This document shows, one piece after another, positions 1 to 6,054 of a stretch of DNA of 9,625 bases; within the stretch, counting starts at the first letter, position 1, and every line of letters begins with the position of its first letter. The stretch is from Chloroflexota bacterium (lineage in GTDB: Bacteria > Chloroflexota > Chloroflexia > Thermomicrobiales > UBA6265). The translations under genes were made by a program, and so were the position numbers. The DNA lies in NCBI GenBank assembly GCA_023424355.1, contig JAFAEA010000376.1:1-9625 (forward strand). The letters run 5' to 3'. The notes beneath the pieces are model-generated. The model ran no database searches. It saw only the letters and a list, made by a program, of their open reading frames with translations, and was not told the DNA's origin.

Positions 1-621
1 GCCTTCGATCCGCTCCAGAGTTCGATGATGGGGGCATTCTTCGCTGGCATCATCAGCCTCGTCATCGCTGCAAACATCGTCACCAATGAATACTCATCCG
101 GCATGATCCGGCAGACGTTTACCGTCACTACCAATCGGCCGAAGGTGCTCTTCGCCAAAATGGCCGTAGCCGCCGGGTATCTGATTTTGCCGATGATGAT
201 CCTTACCTTCGCCGGGATCTGGATTGGCCAGGTGGTGTTGGCCAGTTACGATGTGCCGACTGCGAATGTCTTCGGCAGTGATTTCTGGACCATCTTTGGT
301 GTTGGCATCTCGGGCATCTACTATCCGCTGCTCACCGTCGCCATCGCATTCATGCTCAAATCCAGCGCTGCCACCATCGCCACAGTGATGATGACTATGT
401 TCTTCCCGGCGCTGTTCGGCGGATTGTTCCCTCGTGTTGTGCAGGAGCGCGTGCTGGCACTCCTGCCGGGCAACGCCATCGATGCACTCACACTCGGGCA
501 TCTGAATCCAGACTTTCCTCAGTATCTGGATAAACCTCTGGCCGGTTTTGTGGCTGTTGTATGGCTGGTGGTGCTCACCGGATTGGCGATGTGGAACCTG
601 AACCGACGGGATGTCGGCTAG
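1..621 (+). CDS. ABC-2 type transporter permease, 5'-truncated by the window edge
   Basis: The reading frame is open from base 1, so the gene starts upstream; the ATG codons at 25 and 28 are internal. About 206 C-terminal residues are visible, ending at TAG 619-621. Five strongly hydrophobic segments can be picked out, and between the first and second lies the cytoplasmic block NEYSSGMIRQ...NRPKVLFAK, the signature layout of ABC-2 permeases (acidic residue, a GT/GM-[IL]R core, then a basic 'R..L..AK'). Such permeases form the membrane channel of an exporter and work with a separate ATPase, which would be expected just upstream. The substrate cannot be read from this fragment. The 108-bp gap with a hairpin separates it from the next operon, so a functional link with the molybdoenzyme maturation genes is not implied. 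The family call is secure; the substrate is unknown. Confidence 0.85.
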   Translation, partial: AFDPLQSSMMGAFFAGIISLVIAANIVTNEYSSGMIRQTFTVTTNRPKVLFAKMAVAAGYLILPMMILTFAGIWIGQVVLASYDVPTANVFGSDFWTIFGVGISGIYYPLLTVAIAFMLKSSAATIATVMMTMFFPALFGGLFPRVVQERVLALLPGNAIDALTLGHLNPDFPQYLDKPLAGFVAVVWLVVLTGLAMWNLNRRDVG

Positions 622-632
622 CATGCAAGTGG

Positions 633-663
633 GACCAGTGGGTCGGCGAGGTACCCACTGGTC
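633..663. repeat. perfect 11-bp inverted repeat (terminator-like hairpin or operator)
   Basis: GACCAGTGGGT (633-643) and ACCCACTGGTC (653-663) are exact reverse complements around a 9-nt loop. The repeat begins 11 nt after the permease stop codon, which fits a transcription terminator, but no T-run follows on the plus strand. An alternative is an operator: a weak -35-like TGGTCA (659-664) overlaps the right arm, with GATACT (682-687) 17 nt downstream. The symmetry is seen directly; both roles are inference. Confidence 0.55.
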
Positions 664-729
664 AGGCTCCGGGTATGCGGTGATACTGAACCACAGGTAT
701 GCGTTACGTATCACAGAAATGAGCAACCG

Positions 730-1644
730 TTGAGCACCGCCGAAACCACCTTCAACACCGTCGATGATCTGGCCGGAATTCTCGAATCCGAGAAGTACAT
801 CGCCGATCGAAGTTTGGCCACCACCCTTTATCTCACCCTCAAACTGGGCAAGCCCCTTCTTCTTGAAGGCGAAGCAGGAGTCGGCAAAACCGAGATTGCC
901 AAGGTGCTTAGCGCCGCGCTGGATACGCCGCTGATTCGCCTCCAGTGCTATGAGGGTCTCGATGCCGCCAATGCAATCTACGAGTGGGATTACCCTCGCC
1001 AGATGCTCTATCTGCGCACGCTTGATGCTTCGGGCGATGTGAACCAGGAAGCGGTCCGCCGAGATCTGTTTAGCGATGAGTTTCTGCTCAAGCGACCGTT
1101 GCTACAGGCCATCGACGCCGCCCACGACAAGGCTCCAGTTCTGCTCATCGATGAAATCGACCGGGCCGATCAGGAACTGGAAGCCTTTCTGCTGGAGCTG
1201 CTGAGCGATTTCCAGGTCACCGTACCGGAACTCGGCACCATCCGCGCAGAGCACCGACCTATCGTGATTCTCACCAGTAACCGCACACGTGAGATCCATG
1301 ATGCGCTCAAGCGGCGCTGTCTCTACTTCTGGGTCGATTTCCCGAGCTTCGAGAAGGAACTCAAGATCCTCACCGCCAAGGTGCCGGATGTTCCGGATAA
1401 GCTCGCGAAGCAGATCGTCCACTTCACACAGGCTCTGCGCGAGGCAGATCTCTTCAAGCTGCCGGGTATGGCCGAAACGCTTGATTGGAGCGAAGCGCTG
1501 CAGGCGCTTGGCACAAACGAGCTCAACGACGCTGTGGTGGAAGATACGCTCGGTGTGATTCTGAAGTACCAGGAAGATATCGAACGCATTCAGGGCGATG
1601 TTGCTGAACGACTGGTCGCGCAGGCAGTGCAGGCTGGATCCTGA
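730..1644 (+). CDS. MoxR-family AAA+ ATPase, CoxD-like
   Basis: 304 residues, the usual size for a CoxD/MoxR ATPase. Visible motifs: Walker A GEAGVGKT (47-54), Walker B VLLIDE (137-142), sensor-1 LTSN (181-184), arginine-finger region LKRRCLYF (193-200), and a C-terminal lid with PGMAETLDWSEAL. MoxR ATPases act as cytoplasmic chaperones with a VWA-domain partner; CoxD in CO-oxidising bacteria is needed to complete the active site of the Mo-hydroxylase CO dehydrogenase. The partner VWA gene starts 2 nt after this stop, and XdhC- and MocA-like genes follow, which favours a molybdenum-hydroxylase role over a general MoxR role. The start is TTG at 730: no in-frame ATG or GTG lies close upstream and the conserved N-terminus begins soon after. 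No convincing ribosome binding site precedes it. A 4-codon ORF (ATG 719 to TGA 733) overlaps the start and could couple translation. Confidence 0.9.
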   Translation: MSTAETTFNTVDDLAGILESEKYIADRSLATTLYLTLKLGKPLLLEGEAGVGKTEIAKVLSAALDTPLIRLQCYEGLDAANAIYEWDYPRQMLYLRTLDASGDVNQEAVRRDLFSDEFLLKRPLLQAIDAAHDKAPVLLIDEIDRADQELEAFLLELLSDFQVTVPELGTIRAEHRPIVILTSNRTREIHDALKRRCLYFWVDFPSFEKELKILTAKVPDVPDKLAKQIVHFTQALREADLFKLPGMAETLDWSEALQALGTNELNDAVVEDTLGVILKYQEDIERIQGDVAERLVAQAVQAGS

Positions 1645-1646
1645 TC

Positions 1647-2939
1647 ATGACTCCCGAAACCAGGGTTCGCGGGCGGATAATTGAGCGCAACCTCACACAC
1701 TTTGCCCGCAGATTGCGCAAGGCCGGCATCAAGGTTGGCACCGGTCACGTCATGGAAATGCTCCACGCACTCGATGCCGTGGGCATGGATCGTCGATCGG
1801 ATGTGAAGGCCTCGCTCCAATCCATCGCGGTGTATCGTCCGGATCAGATTCCCGTATTCCAGGCGGAGTTCGATGCCTTCTGGAAGGATCTTCTGAAGGC
1901 GCAACCGCCTTTGTTCGATATGCGCGTGTTGCCAGATGATCAGCAGGAGAAATCAGCTCCACAGGAGCGTGATCGGGATACACAGGAACGCAAGAAGACC
2001 GAAGAGAACGATGGCGAATCCGAAGAAAGCACACTCAGCATCAGCGCCGATGAAGTGGCCGATGATGAAAGCGAATCCGAAGATCACGAAGCATCGCCAG
2101 ACGATGTGATCATGTTCAGCGCCGACGAGGCGCTGCGGAAGAAGGATTTCGGTCAGTACACACCGGATGAAATTGCGCGAGCTCGTCGTCTGATGGAGCG
2201 TATCGATTGGCGACTCGGTACCCGTAAGACCCGCCGCATGGAACGCGCTCACAAGGGTGAGAGTTTTGATCAGCGCGCGATGCTACGCTCGGCCTTGCGG
2301 CAGGGCGGTATTCCTATCGATCTGCGATTTCGCAAGCGCAAGGTGAAAATGCGACCACTGGTACTGATTTGTGACATCAGTGGCAGTATGGATCGCTACG
2401 CCCGCACACTTCTGCAGTTCGTGCACACGCTTGAATCTGGCCTCGAGAATGTCGAAGTCTTCGTGTTCAGTACTCGGCTCACCCGAATTACTCGGGAACT
2501 TCGCAAGCGCGATGTGGATCAGGCGATCACCGATGTCGTGAGTGCCGTGGACGATTGGAGCGGTGGCACCCGCATCGGCGAGGCCATCCGCGATTTCAAC
2601 TTCCGTTGGAGTCGGCGCGTGCTCCGCTCGAATGCCACCGTGGTGCTCATCAGCGATGGCTGGGATCGAGGTGATCCGGTGTTGCTGGGCGAGGAAATCG
2701 CCCGTTTGCAGCGAAGTTGCCGTCGGCTCATCTGGCTGAATCCGCTCCTTGGTGCCGCTGGTTACCAGCCACTCACGCAGGGAATAAAGGCGGCGTTGCC
2801 ATACGTCGATTACTTCATGCCCATTCACAATCTCAAAAGCCTCGAGGCCCTCGCCGATTTGCTAAGCTCGGTAGATGATGCACCGCCACTGCGACGACAG
2901 CAGGGAGCGGAAACCTTTCGGCACGAAAAGCGAGGCTAA
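1647..2939 (+). CDS. VWA-domain protein, CoxE-like
   Basis: 430 residues, cytoplasmic, with no signal peptide or membrane segment. The N-terminal helical part (about 1-95) is followed by a very acidic, low-complexity linker (about 97-155, rich in E, D and S; the 13-bp word at 2014-2026 recurs at 2071-2083), a basic stretch (about 176-235), then the VWA domain. A complete metal-ion-dependent adhesion site is visible: D243-x-S245-x-S247 in CDISGSM, T308 in GGTRIG, and D337 in ISDGWD. CoxE-type proteins partner the MoxR/CoxD ATPase in maturing molybdenum hydroxylases, the VWA domain probably docking the client. The ATG at 1647 lies 2 nt after the ATPase stop, and the xdhC-like gene starts 2 nt after this stop, so the genes are translationally coupled. 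Family call is firm; the client is inferred. Confidence 0.9.
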   Translation: MTPETRVRGRIIERNLTHFARRLRKAGIKVGTGHVMEMLHALDAVGMDRRSDVKASLQSIAVYRPDQIPVFQAEFDAFWKDLLKAQPPLFDMRVLPDDQQEKSAPQERDRDTQERKKTEENDGESEESTLSISADEVADDESESEDHEASPDDVIMFSADEALRKKDFGQYTPDEIARARRLMERIDWRLGTRKTRRMERAHKGESFDQRAMLRSALRQGGIPIDLRFRKRKVKMRPLVLICDISGSMDRYARTLLQFVHTLESGLENVEVFVFSTRLTRITRELRKRDVDQAITDVVSAVDDWSGGTRIGEAIRDFNFRWSRRVLRSNATVVLISDGWDRGDPVLLGEEIARLQRSCRRLIWLNPLLGAAGYQPLTQGIKAALPYVDYFMPIHNLKSLEALADLLSSVDDAPPLRRQQGAETFRHEKRG

Positions 2940-2941
2940 CA

Positions 2942-3937
2942 ATGAACGAATGGCTGCCGGAAATCGATAGTTGGCGTGCCGCGGGTGACCCCGTGGTGAC
3001 TGCCACCGTTGTGCGCGTGAACGGCAGTGCTCCACGACCCGTGGGAGCACGGTTGGCCGTGAATGCCGATGGCGATATGGCCGGATCGGTGAGTGGTGGC
3101 TGCGTTGAAAGTGCCGTCGTCATCGCTGCCCTAGAGGTCATGGAATCCGGAATCGGCCGGCTGGAGCATTTCGGAATCAGCGACGAAATGGCATGGGATG
3201 TCGGGCTCGCTTGTGGCGGCATGATCGATGTCTGGATCGAACCTCTTGGCGAGGATGCCGCGATCGATGAAGCGCGAAATCGCCAAAAGGAAGGCGGAGC
3301 CGTTGCGCTCGTCACCTGGCTGGATGGATCCGGCCGGCACGAGGTGCTAGGCAATTATGCGTGGGAAACAAGCGGTATCGTTGATTTCAATGGTTCCCAG
3401 GTATTTGTAGAACTCTTTGCGCCCAGGAAGCAATTGGTGATCTTTGGTGCTGTTCACGCCGCGCAGCCGCTGAGTCGCTATGCGCAGGACCTCGGTTATG
3501 AGGTCGTCATTGTTGATGCGCGCAAAGCCCTTGCGACGAAGGAGCGCTTCCCAAATGTGGAACGAATCCTCACGCTTTGGCCAGATGCTGCTTATGAACA
3601 ACTCAACATTAATGCCTCGACATGGATCGCGATTCTCAGTCACGATCCGAAATTCGATGAACCGGCAATCCTTGGTGCGCTTGAAACCGATGCGGCATAT
3701 ATCGGTACGGTGGGAAGTCGAAAAACCATTGAGGATCGCCAGGAGCGTCTGCGCGATGCCGGTGTCAGCGACGCTCAACTTGCTCGCCTTCACGGCCCCA
3801 TTGGCCTCAATATCGGCGGCAAGACACCCGAGGAAATGGCGATCAGCATCCTCGCTGAAATGATCGCGATTCAGCATGGTCGCGATGGCGGAATGCTGCG
3901 AACCTCCGCCGGCTCCATTAGCGGAGCGATGTCGTGA
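2942..3937 (+). CDS. XdhC/CoxI-family molybdenum-hydroxylase maturation protein
   Basis: 331 residues with both halves of the family. The N-terminal XdhC/CoxI domain carries GSVSGGCVE (48-56, C54) and ACGGMIDVWIEP (90-101), the Cys-containing blocks linked to handling of sulfurated molybdenum cofactor. The C-terminal Rossmann-like domain has IFGAVHAAQPL (167-177), SHDPKFDEPAI (233-243), GTVGSRKT (255-262) and PIGLNIGGKTPEE (286-298). The 'GAV' rather than 'GAG' in the nucleotide loop resembles the CoxF/CoxI branch more than classical XdhC. The PIGLxIG block has Asn290 where Asp is common. XdhC of Rhodobacter binds and inserts sulfurated cofactor into xanthine dehydrogenase. The ATG start has GAGG (2932-2935) at 6-nt spacing. 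It overlaps the next gene by 4 nt (GTGA, 3934-3937). The family is clear; the target enzyme is not in the window. Confidence 0.93.
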   Translation: MNEWLPEIDSWRAAGDPVVTATVVRVNGSAPRPVGARLAVNADGDMAGSVSGGCVESAVVIAALEVMESGIGRLEHFGISDEMAWDVGLACGGMIDVWIEPLGEDAAIDEARNRQKEGGAVALVTWLDGSGRHEVLGNYAWETSGIVDFNGSQVFVELFAPRKQLVIFGAVHAAQPLSRYAQDLGYEVVIVDARKALATKERFPNVERILTLWPDAAYEQLNINASTWIAILSHDPKFDEPAILGALETDAAYIGTVGSRKTIEDRQERLRDAGVSDAQLARLHGPIGLNIGGKTPEEMAISILAEMIAIQHGRDGGMLRTSAGSISGAMS

Positions 3938-4560
3938 GCGAAGCGGCGATCGTGATTCTGGCCGCAGGTATGAGCAGACGCCTGGGGCGGCCGAAGCAAG
4001 TGTTACCGCTTGCGGGCGAGCCCATAATCGCCCACGTGGGTCGGGCAGCCCGTGCATCGAGCGCTTCCAGAGTGATGGCAGTCATCGGAGGTGCCCGGCA
4101 TCAGACAATGGGTGCGCTCGATGGCATTGTGGACGAGCTTGTCATCAATGATTCGTATTCGCAGGGGCAGGGTACCTCGATTGCTGCTGCCATCCGACAT
4201 CTGCAGAGTACGCAACATATTTTGGGACCGTGCGAGGCGGTCGTTTTTCTCCTGGCAGATCAACCGGGAATCCAGACGGCCACAATCGATTCAGTCATTG
4301 ATGCCTGGCGGAATGGCGGCAAGATCGTGACTGCCGAGTATCGTGACCAGCCGGGACATCCCGTGCTCTTCGACCAGGCCTATTGGCCCGATCTTTCTCG
4401 ACTGGATGGTGATCAGGGCGGTCGCGTGATCATCAGCAAACATCCTCGCGAGGTTGTGCGTATACCGGTCGATACTGATTCCCCGATGGATGTGGATACG
4501 GAAGCCGATTGGCGCAAACTTCAGGAGCACTGGCCGAATCAGGAGCCAGTTACGGAGTAA
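3934..4560 (+). CDS. MobA/MocA-like nucleotidyltransferase for molybdenum cofactor
   Basis: 208 residues, the size of MocA-type proteins. Motifs in order: LAAGMSRRLGRPKQ (9-22), the nucleotide-binding loop with its downstream Lys; LLADQPG (106-112), with the metal-binding Asp; GHPVLF (141-146); GDQGGR (159-164, usually GDxGAR); and DVDTEADW (186-193), the closing 'DIDT-ED' block. MocA adds CMP to molybdopterin for hydroxylases of the xanthine-dehydrogenase class; MobA relatives add GMP. Position directly after an XdhC/CoxI gene points to the MocA role. The GTG start at 3934 overlaps the preceding stop (GTGA), with GGAG at 3923-3926 as ribosome binding site. The last gene of the operon, it converges on the alcohol dehydrogenase with an 11-bp overlap of coding ends. 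CTP versus GTP specificity is inferred from context. Confidence 0.9.
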   Translation: MSEAAIVILAAGMSRRLGRPKQVLPLAGEPIIAHVGRAARASSASRVMAVIGGARHQTMGALDGIVDELVINDSYSQGQGTSIAAAIRHLQSTQHILGPCEAVVFLLADQPGIQTATIDSVIDAWRNGGKIVTAEYRDQPGHPVLFDQAYWPDLSRLDGDQGGRVIISKHPREVVRIPVDTDSPMDVDTEADWRKLQEHWPNQEPVTE

Positions 4561-5611
4561 GCACGCCCCGGCCCTTCACCTTGCCGGCCCGAAGCGCATC
4601 CAGCACCAGTTGGGCATCCTCCAGCGGGTGCTTCTCGATTGGCGGTGGTGGCACATGCTGTTCACGCACCAACGCCATCAGATCCTTCAAATCCTGTAGT
4701 GAACCCACATAACTGCCTGCAAGCACCAGTGCCCGCATCGGCAGATACGGGGTTGGGATTGAGAACTCGCCACCCATCAGGCCAACGGCCACCACGGTAG
4801 CGCCCTTCACCATGGAATCTACTGCCAGCTGCAACGTATCAGGATTGCCAACGAGATCGATTGCCATGCGCAATCCGCGGCCATTTGGTGCCAGCTTTCT
4901 GATCTGGTTCACCACATCGGCATCGTGCGGATCAACGACTGCCAGCGCACCATTTTCCAGCGCCGCCTCCCGCTTTGCCGGGTCGATATCTGCCACAATC
5001 GCGCCATGGCCACCGAGTCCCTTGAGGATGGTGAGTGCCAGCATGCCGAGTCCACCAGCGCCAACAATCAGCACTGGATCGGTTTGAAGCAGTTTCTCGT
5101 CGAACTTGCGGAAGGCGTGATAGGTAGTGATACCGCTGCAGGTATAGAGTGCCGCTACTTCTGGTGCAATGCCGTTGAGCGGTACGCAGTACTTTTCGTT
5201 GGGAACAATCACGTGCGTGCTGTATCCGCCATCGCTGTAGATGCCGAGAGTTCTGGGGGTAGTGCAGTTCTGCTCGTCACCCATTTCGCAGGCATCACAG
5301 GTGCCGCAGCCGATCCATGGATATACGGCCACATCATCGCCGACCTTCACTTCGGTTACCGCATCGCCAACGGCTTCGACGGTCCCGGCGATCTCATGTC
5401 CCAGCACTCGAGGCGGGAAGAGACCACGCTCAGCGTTGGCGAATCGTTTGCCATTGCCGAGATCGTAGTAGCCATCGTGAATGTGGAGATCGCTATGGCA
5501 CACTCCGGCCGCGGTAACTCGCACCAGAACTTCAGTTGTTCGCGGTTCGGGTGTCGTTTGCTCGCGTAGAACCAGAGGTTTGCCCCATTCGGTGACGACA
5601 TAACTGCGCAT
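4550..5611 (-). CDS. zinc-dependent alcohol dehydrogenase (MDR superfamily, class like AdhP)
   Basis: 353 residues, full length for a bacterial medium-chain zinc alcohol dehydrogenase. Catalytic zinc ligands are in GVCHSD (C38), GHE (71-73) and YTCSG (C158). The structural-zinc loop has four cysteines (C102, C105, C108, C116). The Rossmann motif is GAGGLG (184-189), and the acidic residues at the end of the next strand (VADID, 206-210) favour NAD over NADP. It should interconvert alcohols and aldehydes or ketones in the cytoplasm; the substrate cannot be read. The frame is open 41 codons further upstream (to 5734), but the conserved N-terminus begins at the ATG at 5611, which has GGAG at 5619-5622 with 7-nt spacing; the longer form would overlap the divergent gene. 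It is transcribed away from the DUF2171-like gene, and its 3' end overlaps the nucleotidyltransferase by 11 bp. Confidence 0.94.
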   Translation of the reverse strand: MRSYVVTEWGKPLVLREQTTPEPRTTEVLVRVTAAGVCHSDLHIHDGYYDLGNGKRFANAERGLFPPRVLGHEIAGTVEAVGDAVTEVKVGDDVAVYPWIGCGTCDACEMGDEQNCTTPRTLGIYSDGGYSTHVIVPNEKYCVPLNGIAPEVAALYTCSGITTYHAFRKFDEKLLQTDPVLIVGAGGLGMLALTILKGLGGHGAIVADIDPAKREAALENGALAVVDPHDADVVNQIRKLAPNGRGLRMAIDLVGNPDTLQLAVDSMVKGATVVAVGLMGGEFSIPTPYLPMRALVLAGSYVGSLQDLKDLMALVREQHVPPPPIEKHPLEDAQLVLDALRAGKVKGRGVLTP

Positions 5612-5618
5612 GCTGCTT

Positions 5619-5622
5619 CTCC
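5619..5622 (-). promoter_or_regulatory. ribosome binding site deciding the dehydrogenase start
   Basis: The minus strand reads GGAG here, 7 nt before the ATG at 5611. It fixes the start there and not at the ATG codons further upstream in the same frame. Confidence 0.75.
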
Positions 5623-5637
5623 GATCACAATGATTAT

Positions 5638-5656
5638 TTGCGTAGCTTTCACGCAA
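5638..5656. promoter_or_regulatory. inverted repeat, candidate operator for the alcohol dehydrogenase
   Basis: TTGCGT (5638-5643) and ACGCAA (5651-5656) are perfect reverse complements with a 7-nt spacer, about 27 bp before the dehydrogenase ATG. On the minus strand a -10-like TATATT (complement of 5655-5660) lies directly upstream of it, so the repeat would cover the transcription start, a classic repressor position. The matching -35 (ACGACG, complement of 5678-5683) is poor. The symmetry is seen; the operator role is inference. Confidence 0.4.
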
Positions 5657-5696
5657 TATACAGGCATTTCGGCGATTCGTCGTGCGACGTGGCACG

Positions 5697-5710
5697 CAGA
5701 ATGCATTCTG
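5697..5710. repeat. perfect 14-bp palindrome upstream of the DUF2171-like gene
   Basis: CAGAATGCATTCTG reads the same on both strands and ends 22 bp before the ATG at 5733. A second short palindrome, TGATCA (5709-5714), abuts it, and CGTCG/CGACG with a 2-nt gap lies at 5678-5689. It may be a binding site for a dimeric regulator of the small gene or of both divergent genes. No regulator is visible in the window. Confidence 0.4.
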
Positions 5711-5732
5711 ATCAGACATAAAGGGGGAACAC

Positions 5733-5978
5733 ATGTCGAACTTTGCAGAACTGATTCAGGAACACCTGGCTGTTGTTTGTACCGATGGCACACAGTTGGG
5801 CACGGTCGATCATCTCGATGGTGAGAACAGTATCAAGCTCACTCGCGATGAGAACGATCAGCATCACTGGATTCCGTTGGGATGGGTGACTGGTGTCGAG
5901 GACGATACAGTCACCATCGATCGGTCGGTGATTCAGGCGCAGGAGGAGTGGAGCGATTCGGCTCCGCAGGATCTTTAG
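5733..5978 (+). CDS. DUF2171-like small protein
   Basis: 81 residues, no signal peptide or membrane segment. The pattern VVCTDGTQLGTVDHLDG (14-30), then IKLTRDENDQHHWIPLGWV and a closing strand, matches small DUF2171 proteins, which resemble a PRC-barrel-type beta fold; these have no established biochemical function. The conserved 'DG..LGTVDH' turn and the 'HH-IPL-WV' block are what I rely on. The C-terminus is acidic. The ATG has a strong ribosome binding site (AAGGGGG, 5721-5727, 5-nt spacing). It stands alone: divergent from the alcohol dehydrogenase and followed by a bidirectional terminator, so it is probably a monocistronic gene. A stress or general housekeeping role would be a guess. 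Confidence 0.8.
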   Translation: MSNFAELIQEHLAVVCTDGTQLGTVDHLDGENSIKLTRDENDQHHWIPLGWVTGVEDDTVTIDRSVIQAQEEWSDSAPQDL

Positions 5979-6003
5979 TCGAGCATAGGCCCGGAAAACG
6001 AAC

Positions 6004-6037
6004 AAGACGCCGCTGATTGCTGATTCAGCGGCGTCTT
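6004..6037. terminator. bidirectional rho-independent terminator
   Basis: AAGACGCCGCTGA (6004-6016) and TCAGCGGCGTCTT (6025-6037) form a perfect 13-bp, GC-rich stem with an 8-nt loop. TTGG-TTT follows on the plus strand and GTTCGTTTTCC on the minus strand, so it can stop transcription from both the small gene ending at 5978 and the convergent aminotransferase ending at 6055. Confidence 0.85.
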
Positions 6038-6054
6038 TGGTTTCCGTGAGGGTA

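Noticed and set aside
94..726. A 210-codon open frame on the minus strand opposite the ABC permease
   Set aside because: The plus strand encodes a convincing membrane protein; the antisense product is His/Gln-rich without recognisable motifs and spans the hairpin region.
2014..2083. A 13-bp direct repeat (2014-2026 and 2071-2083) as a possible mobile or recombination site
   Set aside because: It lies in the low-complexity acidic linker of the VWA protein, where repeated Glu/Ser codons explain it.
3347..4057. A 236-codon open frame on the minus strand across the XdhC/MocA junction
   Set aside because: It is a shadow of two well-supported coupled genes, and no family features appear in its translation.
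4925..5569. A 214-codon plus-strand frame opposite the alcohol dehydrogenase
   Set aside because: It is antisense to a gene with all zinc-ligand motifs; the translation has no recognisable domain.
5612..5734. A 41-residue N-terminal extension of the alcohol dehydrogenase
   Set aside because: It would read through the inverted repeats and the ribosome binding site, overlap the divergent gene by 2 bp, and add Cys/Arg-rich sequence not typical of the family.
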